Source: Sedimenticola selenatireducens DSM 17993 (GTDB lineage: Bacteria; Pseudomonadota; Gammaproteobacteria; Chromatiales; Chromatiaceae). From it: DNA of 56,600 bases. Below are positions 19,643-27,035 of this stretch, one piece after another. Location: contig NZ_ATZE01000015.1 of the NCBI RefSeq assembly GCF_000428045.1, forward strand, positions 1-56,600, read 5' to 3'. The position numbers and the translations under genes are program-made. The notes under the pieces are model-generated. The model was not told the origin of the DNA. It made no database searches and saw nothing but the letters and a program-made list of their open reading frames with translations. Position 1 is the first letter of the stretch. Every line of letters starts with the position of its first letter.

Positions 19643-21061
19643 TTACTTGTGGGCAACATCCAGCTTGTCCACGGTATCAAATTCGAACTTGATCTCTTTC
19701 CAGGTCTCCATTGCCGCGGCCAGCTCAGGACTGTGCCGGGCGGCTGTGGTAAGAATGTCCTTGCCCTCTTTTTCAAGCTCACGGCCCTGGTTGCGAGCCT
19801 CCACACAGGCTTCGACCGCCACGCGGTTGGCCGCGGCACCTGCCGCGTTGCCCCAGGGATGACCCAGCGTGCCGCCACCGAACTGCAGCACGGAGTCATC
19901 ACCGAAGATGCTCACCAGTGCCGGCATGTGCCACACATGGATACCACCGGATGCCACCGGCATCACGCCGGGCATTGAGCCCCAGTCCTGGTCGAAGAAG
20001 ATACCCCGCGAGCGGTCTTCCTTGATGAAGGAGTCACGCATGATATCGATCCAGCCCAGGGTTGCGTCGCGATCGCCTTCGAGCTTGCCGACAACCGTTC
20101 CCGAGTGCAGGTGGTCGCCACCGGACAGACGCAGGATCTTGGTCAATACACGGAAGTGGATACCGTGGTGGGGATTGCGATCGAGTACCGCATGCATCGC
20201 CCGGTGGATGTGCAGCAGCATGCCGTTGTCGCGGCACCACTGCGCCAGGCCGGTGTTGGCCGACAGGCCACCCGTCAGGTAGTCATGCATGATAATCGGC
20301 GCACCGATCTCCTTGGCGTATTCCGCCCGTTTCATCATCTCATCGGCCGTGGGTGCAGTAACATTCAGGTAGTGACCCTTACGCTCACCGGTCTCCGCTT
20401 CAGCTTTCTGGATCGCCTCCATCACAAAATCGAAGCGATGCTTCCAGCGCATGAACGGCTGGGAGTTGACGTTCTCATCATCCTTGGTAAAGTCCAAACC
20501 ACCACGCAGTCCTTCATAACAGGCACGGCCATAGTTTTTCGCCGACAGACCCAGCTTGGGTTTGATGGTGCAGCCAAGCAGCGGGCGGCCGTATTTATTC
20601 ATCAGGTCGCGCTCAACCTGGATGCCCTGAGGAGGCCCATTACAGGTCATCACGTAGGCTATCGGAAAGCGGATGTCCTCCAGGCGCAGGGCGCGCAGGG
20701 CCTTGAAGCCGAACACGTTACCGACCAGCGAGGTCAGAACATTGACCACCGAGCCCTCTTCAAAGAGATCGATCGGGTAAGCGATAAAGGCGTAGAAACA
20801 GGTGTCGTCACCCGGCACATCCTCAATCGCGTAGGCACGACCCTTGTAGTAATCCAGGTCGGTCAGCAGGTCAGTCCATACCGTGGTCCAGGTACCGGTA
20901 GAGGATTCAGCCGCGACAGCGGCAGCGACTTCTTCGCGGGGCACACCATCCTGTGGAGTGACCTTGAAGCAGGCCAGGATATCGGTATCTTTGGGTGTGT
21001 AGTTAGGATCCCAATATGTTTCGCGGTACTCTTTAACACCAGCATCGTACTTTTTTGCCAT
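19643..21061 (-). CDS. cbbL: RuBisCO form I large subunit
   Basis: 472 aa from [18 protein letters not shown]. The start at 21061 is set by GAGG upstream and family length; the longer frame to 21121 has no support. Catalytic features are TIKPKLGLS (active-site Lys), [13 protein letters not shown] with the carbamylated Lys and metal-binding Asp/Glu, the HIHRAMHAV His and the loop-6 [11 protein letters not shown]. It carboxylates ribulose bisphosphate in the Calvin cycle. With cbbS, cbbQ and cbbO alongside it fits form IA of the cbbQO (non-carboxysomal) type; no carboxysome genes follow. Confidence 0.98.
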   Translation of the reverse strand: MAKKYDAGVKEYRETYWDPNYTPKDTDILACFKVTPQDGVPREEVAAAVAAESSTGTWTTVWTDLLTDLDYYKGRAYAIEDVPGDDTCFYAFIAYPIDLFEEGSVVNVLTSLVGNVFGFKALRALRLEDIRFPIAYVMTCNGPPQGIQVERDLMNKYGRPLLGCTIKPKLGLSAKNYGRACYEGLRGGLDFTKDDENVNSQPFMRWKHRFDFVMEAIQKAEAETGERKGHYLNVTAPTADEMMKRAEYAKEIGAPIIMHDYLTGGLSANTGLAQWCRDNGMLLHIHRAMHAVLDRNPHHGIHFRVLTKILRLSGGDHLHSGTVVGKLEGDRDATLGWIDIMRDSFIKEDRSRGIFFDQDWGSMPGVMPVASGGIHVWHMPALVSIFGDDSVLQFGGGTLGHPWGNAAGAAANRVAVEACVEARNQGRELEKEGKDILTTAARHSPELAAAMETWKEIKFEFDTVDKLDVAHK

Positions 21062-21260
21062 TGAATTATCCTCAACAGTGACTTCTAAATTGGCGTGAGG
21101 ATACAGGTCCCCGCGCGGCAAAATTCAAACCCTTTAATCAGCTGTCACTGATCCAGGGGATGCGACAAACTGAACTCGAGAGCCACTATAGTCACCACCG
21201 ACTATTAATAATAATTATTTTTGGTTATATTTATGATTTACAAAAGTAAATGGTAAAGCC
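21062..21260. promoter_or_regulatory. Divergent cbbL/cbbR promoter and operator region
   Basis: A candidate cbbL promoter on the minus strand is TTGAAT (21123-21128) with TATCCT (21098-21103). AT-rich palindromes lie close to cbbR: ATTTAC-AAAA-GTAAAT at 21236-21251, and the AATAATAATTATT stretch at about 21208-21220. LysR regulators such as CbbR normally bind T-N11-A type dyads in such divergent spacers. Which dyad is the CbbR site cannot be settled by eye. Confidence 0.45.
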
Positions 21261-22172
21261 ATGCACCTGACAATCCAGCAACTGAGATTATTTGAAGCGG
21301 TCACCCGGCTTGGCAGCTACACCCGGGCTGCAGAGGAGCTGCACCTGACACAACCTGCGGTATCCATTCAGATCAAACGACTGGAGTCACAGGCAGGCGT
21401 ACCGCTGCTTGAACAGGTGGGAAAAAAGATTTTTTCCACCACCGCAGGCGATGTGGTCTACCAGGCCTGCGTCGACATCCTGGCAAGAATCGAGGAGTTG
21501 AACCGAACCGTTGATGATCTGAAGGGCGTCGTCAAAGGCCCGCTTCAGGTCTCCGTGGTCACCACTGCCAAATATTTCATGCCGCATCTGCTGGGCATGT
21601 TCCTGCAGCAGTATCCGGAGGTCGAACCGAAGCTGAAGTTCACCAACCGCGCCCGGGTGATCGAGCGCCTGATGAACAACGACGATGATTTTGTGGTGAT
21701 GGGACAGATACCGCAGGATGACAACCTGACCACCTACCCCTTCCTGAACAATATCCTGGGCATTGTCGCCCCGGCCGGTCACCCCCTGGCAAACAAGAAA
21801 AACATCACCTTGAAACAGTTAACCAAAGAGCGATTCCTCAAGCGTGAAATTGGCTCAGGGACACGCTTCGTCTTCGATCAACTGCTGGAAGAGAAGGGAC
21901 TCAAGATCGACCCCTACATGGAACTCGGCAGCAGTGAGGCGCTTAAACAGGCCGTGATGGCCGGCCTGGGGATCGCCGTGTTATCCCTGCACAGTGTGCA
22001 ACTGGAACGTCAGGCGGAAAAACTAATCGTGCTTGATGTGCAGGGATTCCCCCTGAAACGGCGCTGGTACGCCGTTCATCTGAAAGGCCGCAAGCTGTCA
22101 CTGGTAGCCCAGACCTTTCTTGACTTCATTCTCAATGAGAGCCATCGCGTGCTGGATATAAAGGATGAATAG
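21261..22172 (+). CDS. cbbR: LysR-type RuBisCO operon regulator CbbR
   Basis: 303 aa. The N-terminal winged helix-turn-helix reads LRLFEAVTRLGSYTRAAEEL then HLTQPAVSIQIKRLE. The effector domain from about 90 starts GPLQVSVVTTAKYFMPHLLG. It is transcribed divergently from cbbL, the classic CbbR arrangement, so it most likely activates cbbLS and represses itself. Length is typical. Another open frame overlaps its last 97 bp on the opposite strand. Confidence 0.93.
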   Translation: MHLTIQQLRLFEAVTRLGSYTRAAEELHLTQPAVSIQIKRLESQAGVPLLEQVGKKIFSTTAGDVVYQACVDILARIEELNRTVDDLKGVVKGPLQVSVVTTAKYFMPHLLGMFLQQYPEVEPKLKFTNRARVIERLMNNDDDFVVMGQIPQDDNLTTYPFLNNILGIVAPAGHPLANKKNITLKQLTKERFLKREIGSGTRFVFDQLLEEKGLKIDPYMELGSSEALKQAVMAGLGIAVLSLHSVQLERQAEKLIVLDVQGFPLKRRWYAVHLKGRKLSLVAQTFLDFILNESHRVLDIKDE

Positions 22173-22576
22173 GTTACCCGCTGCAACCTATACTTTTGCT
22201 CGATCTCACTCGACTGGTCTGCCAGTAAATATATAAATGCCTCCGCGGACTCCCAGGACGCCGACGCCCTTCCGCTGGTGTCGGCCACGCAGCGAATCTT
22301 CTCCGCGATGGATTCAATGCCCGCCCACTGCGAGTCATAGTCTGCCTGATGTTCGAAGACCAGCCACACCGACCGGCCCCGTATCTCAGGGAGTATCTCG
22401 CCATCTTGTTCATCACTCCATCCTTCAAACAAATAGACACTCCGGTAAAGTCGGAGCGATTCAATCTGGTTAAACCTGGCCAGATGGACCCCGTTCGTAA
22501 CAGAATATTCGTCCTGGTTGTCCGGGGTCTCGGAAGTTGCTGTACTCGTTATGCTTTCCGCTAGAAGAGTAATCAC
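22076..22576 (-). CDS. Hypothetical protein overlapping the 3' end of cbbR (doubtful)
   Basis: A 166-aa frame from a GTG at 22576 with no clear ribosome site. The first 130 residues lie in otherwise empty DNA and look protein-like (RSVWLVFEHQADYDSQW, ESAEAFIYLLADQSSEIEQ). The last 32 codons run antisense through cbbR, as if the original end had been lost. No family is recognised. It may be a truncated gene. Confidence 0.35.
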   Translation of the reverse strand: MITLLAESITSTATSETPDNQDEYSVTNGVHLARFNQIESLRLYRSVYLFEGWSDEQDGEILPEIRGRSVWLVFEHQADYDSQWAGIESIAEKIRCVADTSGRASASWESAEAFIYLLADQSSEIEQKYRLQRVTYSSFISSTRWLSLRMKSRKVWATSDSLRPFR

Positions 22577-22634
22577 AATTGATAACGGTTTGATTTCATG
22601 ATTGTACTCCGTAATCTGGGTAGATCGTGCGAAG

Positions 22635-23732
22635 TCATGGCCTCAACACCCAATAGTCGTTCTGCACATCATGGGGCAACTGGTGTACCTCGATGTCGCC
22701 AAAGCCGGCGCGGGTAAAGTAGTCACGGGCGCGCTCCCGTCCCCACATGGTGCCCAGACCTTCGCCACCCTGCGCCAGCGAGACGGTCATGCAATGCATG
22801 ACAGAGATCGTATAGAGCAACGTGCCCAGTGGGTGCCCGCGGTCGTGGTGATGGTGGCTGGAAGCATGAATGTCCTGCGCCAGGTAAACGCCGTTTGATT
22901 TCAGCGTACGACGTATGCCCCGCAGCAGATTAAGCGGTTTTGCCTGGTCGTGAATGGCATCGAACGTCACCACAAAATCAAAACAAGCGGGTTCGGCGGT
23001 GCGGTCGAAATCAGTTAGATCGCGCACCTGAAACTGTACATTGCTCAACCCGAGTTGGATGGCGCGCTCACTTGCCCAGCCAATCGCTTCCTGGGAGAGG
23101 TCGTAACCCACAAAACGACTGGTGGGAAAACGCTCGGCCATTTTCATTAGTGCCATGCCGCGGCCGCACCCCAGGTCGAGTACGCGTATACCCAACTCAA
23201 GACGTTGGGTCAATTCGGGTGCCAGAGGCAGGATAGCGTCAAAGAGCGCCGGCAGGACGGTCTGCCCGCTGTCTTCCGCCATCACTTCATGAAAGCGGTG
23301 ATAGCGTGCGTAGGGTACTCCGCCGCCATGGTGAAAGCAGTCGAGTACATCGTCTTCGACCTGCCCCAGCAACGGCAGGTACTGGGCAAAGACGGCCAGG
23401 TTTGCATCGCCCTGGTCACTGAGTATAGCAGCGTATTCTGCTGGCAAGCGGTAGGTCATGGTATCGGGATCGTGTTCCACTACGCCAGCTGCAGTAAGGC
23501 CACCCAACCATTCGCGCACATAACGCTCATCGAGTTTGCTGCGGTGGGCGAGTTCGCTGCTCGTGACCGGCTCGCCGTCCGCCAGCCTGTTCAGCAGTCC
23601 GCAGCGATGCCCCAGGGAGACGAGCTGCAACATACCGCCTTCATTGAGGGCCTTGACGTAACGTTCCTCGAAGTCAGCTGCACGGGTAGTATCAAAATCG
23701 CTAATCGGTTGTTGCTGTTGAACTGTGCTCAT
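22635..23732 (-). CDS. Class I SAM-dependent methyltransferase with N-terminal winged helix (copy 1)
   Basis: 365 aa. The N-terminal winged-helix domain (about 25-115, with RYVREWLGGLTAAGVV) resembles Rv2258c-type methyltransferases. The Rossmann methyltransferase core carries the SAM motif RVLDLGCGRGMALMKMAE and a later acidic FDFVVTFDAIHDQ. A His cluster (HASSHHHHDRGHP) follows. The substrate is unknown; such proteins methylate small molecules. It is divergent from an AraC-type regulator with 108 bp between them. A closely similar copy of this two-gene module lies at 44.4-46.7 kb in inverted orientation. Confidence 0.88.
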   Translation of the reverse strand: MSTVQQQQPISDFDTTRAADFEERYVKALNEGGMLQLVSLGHRCGLLNRLADGEPVTSSELAHRSKLDERYVREWLGGLTAAGVVEHDPDTMTYRLPAEYAAILSDQGDANLAVFAQYLPLLGQVEDDVLDCFHHGGGVPYARYHRFHEVMAEDSGQTVLPALFDAILPLAPELTQRLELGIRVLDLGCGRGMALMKMAERFPTSRFVGYDLSQEAIGWASERAIQLGLSNVQFQVRDLTDFDRTAEPACFDFVVTFDAIHDQAKPLNLLRGIRRTLKSNGVYLAQDIHASSHHHHDRGHPLGTLLYTISVMHCMTVSLAQGGEGLGTMWGRERARDYFTRAGFGDIEVHQLPHDVQNDYWVLRP

Positions 23733-23800
23733 GATTGTCTCCTCTGCTCATCAGGCTGTTGGCCCGGGTTAGCGCATAGTCTGAGGGCAACCGCTGCGCT

Positions 23801-23842
23801 ACACTGAAGTGGAAAAAGACGAAATACGGTCATTTCCGCCAT
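23801..23842. promoter_or_regulatory. Conserved intergenic block of the AraC/methyltransferase module (copy 1)
   Basis: The spacer block ending at the AraC ATG is nearly identical to the matching spacer of copy 2 (45435-45477). Bases 23811-23836 are identical over 26 nt to 45442-45467 on the other strand. Flanking non-coding DNA is diverged, so this is probably the regulator's operator or the promoter core. Confidence 0.65.
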
Positions 23843-24866
23843 GATGCCTCGAAAACCACGAATCGCCCTGATGGCCATCCCCGAAGTTGCCGCCTCTACG
23901 CTGTACGGTATGTACGATGTGCTCGCATCCGCCGGGCGTGACTGGGCCGGCCTGGTGGAAGGCCGGGCGGCCGAATCGGCGCTTGATCCTCGCGTGGTTT
24001 CCCTAAGAGGGACCGGCCCGATGGTGATCGCCAACGGCGTTCATATTGTGCCGGACGATGGCGCCGATACGATTCCTGACGTGGTCTGCGTACCCGAGGT
24101 CGCGGTGGCGCCCGATACGGTATTGACGGATTCGCACCGGGCGGAGATCGACTGGCTACGCCACTGTTACCACGCTGGCGCCATTGTCGCCACGGCATGC
24201 TCGGGCGCGATGATACTGGCCGAGACCGGTCTGCTGAACGGTGAAGAAGCGACCACCCACTGGGCCTACTGCGACGCCCTGGCGCGCTACCCCGGCGTGC
24301 GGGTTTTCCCCCACCGGGCACTGGTGGTCAGTGGAACGGGCGGGCGGCTTATCATGGCCGGGGGCGGTACTTCGTGGGAGGATCTGACGCTGTACCTGAT
24401 TGCACGGCTCGTTAGTGTGGAGGAGGCGATACATGTCGCCAAGCTGTTTCTGATCGACTGGCACGATGTGGGACAACTGCCCTTCGCGGCGCTGGCGCGC
24501 AGTTGCCAGGTTGAAGACGCGGTGATCGCGCGTTGCCAGGGCTGGGCCGCAGAGCACTACGATCAGCCATCTCCGGTCGCAGCAATGATCCGGCTCGCGG
24601 AGATGCCGGAGCGCAGCTTCCATCGCCGCTTCAAGCAGGCGACGGGGTTGGCGCCTATCGAATACGTGCATACCTTGCGCCTCGAAGAGGCCAAGCAACT
24701 ACTGGAAAGCGGCAATGAGCCCATTGAAGCGGTTGCACAGGAGGTCGGCTATGAGGACGCGGCGTTTTTCGGGCGCCTGTTTCGTCGTAAGATCGGTATG
24801 ACGCCGACTCAGTATCGCAAACGTTTCCGCGGCTTGCGCTTGGCGTTGGAGGAGCCTGCACACTGA
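23841..24866 (+). CDS. GlxA-type AraC-family transcriptional regulator (copy 1)
   Basis: 341 aa. The N-terminal DJ-1/PfpI-like (class I amidotransferase-like) domain includes VATACSGAMILAETGLL with the nucleophile-elbow Cys, and GGRLIMAGGGTSWEDL. The C-terminal AraC DNA-binding domain (about 235-335) has RSFHRRFKQATGLAPIEYVH then EAVAQEVGYEDAAFFGRLF. It probably controls the divergent methyltransferase through the conserved spacer block. Its homologue at 44421-45437 is very similar. Confidence 0.92.
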   Translation: MMPRKPRIALMAIPEVAASTLYGMYDVLASAGRDWAGLVEGRAAESALDPRVVSLRGTGPMVIANGVHIVPDDGADTIPDVVCVPEVAVAPDTVLTDSHRAEIDWLRHCYHAGAIVATACSGAMILAETGLLNGEEATTHWAYCDALARYPGVRVFPHRALVVSGTGGRLIMAGGGTSWEDLTLYLIARLVSVEEAIHVAKLFLIDWHDVGQLPFAALARSCQVEDAVIARCQGWAAEHYDQPSPVAAMIRLAEMPERSFHRRFKQATGLAPIEYVHTLRLEEAKQLLESGNEPIEAVAQEVGYEDAAFFGRLFRRKIGMTPTQYRKRFRGLRLALEEPAH

Positions 24867-24883
24867 TCAGCTGATCATTTTTT
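24864..24883 (+). terminator. Terminator-like palindrome at the AraC stop codon
   Basis: TGATCAGCTGATCA followed by TTTTTT, starting at the stop codon itself. The stem is short and the palindrome perfect; moderate support as an intrinsic terminator. Confidence 0.55.
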
Positions 24884-24985
24884 GCAGAACACAACCCGCT
24901 TTGCAGAAACCGGTCACACAGTCAGTCTCAGGATTTCCTTTGATGTAAAATCTTAGGTGCGGCTCCCGTTCGGTAAATCCGACGC

Positions 24986-25131
24986 CTATTGCTGAGTCCC
25001 GGTAAACAGGGCATTGCTTCGACTGACTCCCATCGCTTCAGCCAATTGTCCCTGAGTCAGCGCCATTTGCACGAGGAATTCCTTGGCAATCGTTTCACCG
25101 ACACTGACGGGTTATTGTTTTTAATATTCAT
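24986..25131 (-). pseudogene. Decayed HigA-like antitoxin (XRE) relic
   Basis: The minus strand reads GETIAKEFLVQMALTQGQLA then EAMGVSRSNALFTGTQQ before a stop. This is the helix-turn-helix start of HigA/VapI-type antitoxins (HPGE-x-L-x-EEFL...). The in-frame start is lost: the ATG at 25131 (MNIKNNNPSVS) is in another frame. The C-terminal half is missing. It lies directly downstream of a HigB-like relic, as in higBA modules. Confidence 0.6.
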
Positions 25132-25139
25132 GGCCTGCC

Positions 25140-25415
25140 TCACCAATAGTCGTGGTTATCCAAATGGATGTCCCGGGCCTCACCACGTTCACCTGACGAT
25201 GTAAACACCAGCCGCCATTGCTTGTTAACGCGGGTCGAATGCTTCCCTGGCAGATTCCCTCTCAACTTTTGAAAACAATTGCTCGCAGGCAACCACAAAT
25301 CGAGATCACAGGTCGCGTCATCGATAATCTTCAGCTTCCGGAACGGTCGGTCTTCGACTTTAGGATATCTTCTTGCTGGTTTTATCTTCCAGATAATTAT
25401 CCCCTAGCCAGCGCT
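25140..25415 (-). pseudogene. HigB/RelE-like toxin relic
   Basis: The minus-strand frame ending at 25140 reads EDRPFRKLKIIDDATCDLDL, then a segment with NCFQKLRGNLPGKHSTRVN and KQWRLVFTSS, and ends DIHLDNHDYW. This matches the core and end of HigB toxins (KLRxID-A..DL..P-N..-L.GD..G.-S.RVN.QWR). No proper N-terminus or start codon is visible, so it is probably broken. It is followed 9 bp later by the HigA relic. Confidence 0.6.
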
Positions 25416-25712
25416 CCCAAAAACCCTGAGTCAATAGCAATCTCCTTCCATAGAGAGATGCTGTAACGTACTAAGTTACTTTCCGCAAATGTGCGCTGAC
25501 AGACCGATTGAGTGAGAGGGGAAATGTGACAAAAGCTATAAACATTGGCAAATGATGCACGCTGGGATAGACTCGTGCCCAAGAGCTTGTCCGTCCCGTC
25601 GAAAGTTCTAGCGCAAGCGAATCATCTGGGATTCGACAATGTCAGCCGATCGACAGCGACTGACATCGAATATGTTCAAGCCACCCGTTTTACTGCTTAG
25701 TGGAGGTAGGTT

Positions 25713-25874
25713 GTGAGTGATGCACCCAAGTCCAGGCCCAAGGTTCCCGAGGGCAAGTCGCGATTTCTGACCACCCGTCAGAAAGAGGCAAATGAAAAGG
25801 GTTATGTGGGCTATGACACCATCTGGGAATCGTTCCAGAAAGAGCAGAAATACACCACACCCAAGCGCCCCTGA
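25713..25874 (+). CDS. Small basic hypothetical protein (53 aa)
   Basis: A GTG start at 25713 sits 6 nt after TGGAGG, a strong ribosome site. The product opens MSDAPKSRPKVPEGKSRFLT and ends in a Lys/Arg-rich tail after YDTIWESFQKEQ. It is hydrophilic, with no membrane span, Cys or known motif. It lies alone between the higBA relics and the SlyD-like gene, on the opposite strand to the latter. The clean ribosome site and composition suggest a real gene; function unknown. Confidence 0.55.
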   Translation: MSDAPKSRPKVPEGKSRFLTTRQKEANEKGYVGYDTIWESFQKEQKYTTPKRP

Positions 25875-25972
25875 CCCCAGGCGCCGCGCGTCCCGCCGGT
25901 CTGGGTGCGCGGCCACTCCATCCAGCAGCCACTCACGTCCTTCTTATACGCTTCCGCCTGCTGTAACGGCCA

Positions 25973-26494
25973 TCAGATCGGGACCGGAGTGCCCTCGGGC
26001 AGATCGGGCCCTTCTTCAATCTTGCCACCGAACTCGATCTCTTTGTCAGTGGCGTCGCGAACCAGCAGTATCTCAAGCCTGAATATCACTTCCCGACCGC
26101 AAAGCGGATTGTTGCCATCGATGGTGATATAGTCGCCGGCGATGCGCGTCACCAGAAAACTCTTGGTCTGCCCCTTGTCGTTCTCCATCAGGATGGCCGT
26201 ACCGACTTCGCGGTATTCCTTCGGTACGTTTTTGATGTTTTCAGTAATGACCAGGGATTCGTCCCTGGGGCCATAGAGCTGGCTACAGTCGATCGGTACT
26301 TCGATCGTATCGCCCGCCGCCTTACCCGCGAGCTCCTGCATGACTGCAGGGGCCAGCACCTCATTGACACCCTGTACGTAACCCAGGGGATATTCTATTT
26401 CGGTTAAAACAGTGTCAGTTTTGACGTCGATAACCTTGTATTTCAGTTCGACGTATTTGCCGTCCGTGATGATGTCCTTGCTAATCTCAGTCAT
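25973..26494 (-). CDS. SlyD-like FKBP-type peptidyl-prolyl isomerase
   Basis: A 173-aa cytoplasmic protein (no signal). FKBP halves flank an insert-in-flap domain: YPLGYVQGVNEVLAPAVMQE, CSQLYGPRDESL, then TIDGNNPLCGREVIFRLEIL, which mirrors SlyD's DGNHPLAGK block. It lacks a His/Cys-rich metal tail, ending EGTPVPI. It is the last gene of the aprMBA-orf-slyD run, 15 bp after the small upstream gene, so it may help fold or mature the APS reductase or its partners; that role is inference. Confidence 0.85.
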   Translation of the reverse strand: MTEISKDIITDGKYVELKYKVIDVKTDTVLTEIEYPLGYVQGVNEVLAPAVMQELAGKAAGDTIEVPIDCSQLYGPRDESLVITENIKNVPKEYREVGTAILMENDKGQTKSFLVTRIAGDYITIDGNNPLCGREVIFRLEILLVRDATDKEIEFGGKIEEGPDLPEGTPVPI

Positions 26495-26509
26495 GCTCGT
26501 CTCGACAGG

Positions 26510-26896
26510 TTAAAAGATGGAAGCCCCGAAGATTTTTACTGCGCCATCCTCGTAGCCGAGCACCATACGACCCAGCCACTCTCCCTCTTTTTTGATACTC
26601 CTGACACGGTACAGGCATGTGACATGCTCCCCGCGACGAATAAAACCCAGGAAGTCGTAGTTCGGGTCCAGCGACCGCGTCAGCTCACTCTTGGCGAACT
26701 GCTTGCCCACTTCAACTTCGTTGAGCCCGAACAGCAGGTTATAGGAAAAATTTCTGATGAATTTCCCGTACTGCCCCTTGTTGGAATAGGTAATCAGCTC
26801 TTCCCACATGGGATGGGCGATCTTCTGAAGCTCGTCGTCGCTATGGTCCAGGATATTTTTGAAGTCTTGGGGCTTTTCGGGTACTTCGGTCATCAT
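26510..26896 (-). CDS. Hypothetical protein downstream of aprA
   Basis: 128 aa from MMTEVPEKPQDFKNILDHSD. I prefer the ATG at 26896, six bases after AGGCGG, over the ATG at 26902. The second half forms an NTF2/SnoaL-like beta-rich pattern (EWLGRMVLGYEDGAVKIFGASIF), but no family is certain. It has no signal or membrane span. It is co-oriented between aprA and the SlyD-like gene, hence probably linked to sulfite oxidation or to AprBA biogenesis. Confidence 0.7.
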   Translation of the reverse strand: MMTEVPEKPQDFKNILDHSDDELQKIAHPMWEELITYSNKGQYGKFIRNFSYNLLFGLNEVEVGKQFAKSELTRSLDPNYDFLGFIRRGEHVTCLYRVRSIKKEGEWLGRMVLGYEDGAVKIFGASIF

Positions 26897-26988
26897 ACGC
26901 ATCCGCCTGCCGAGCCAGTATTTCGAGTTCGTCGTAAAAATAAAAAGACTAACACCAGTTGATCTTTTTCAGCCTGGTCAGAACCCGA

Positions 26989-27015
26989 GGGATCTCTGCG
27001 CGTTGCAGAGATCCC
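26989..27015 (-). terminator. Strong stem-loop after aprA
   Basis: GGGATCTCTGC and GCAGAGATCCC pair perfectly (11 bp, 5-nt loop), 21 bp after the aprA stop. There is no immediate T run on the minus strand, so it may be a partial terminator or an RNA-stabilising stem that keeps aprMBA message high relative to the two downstream genes. Confidence 0.65.
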
Positions 27016-27035
27016 CCGCCTGTCACTCTTGTAGA

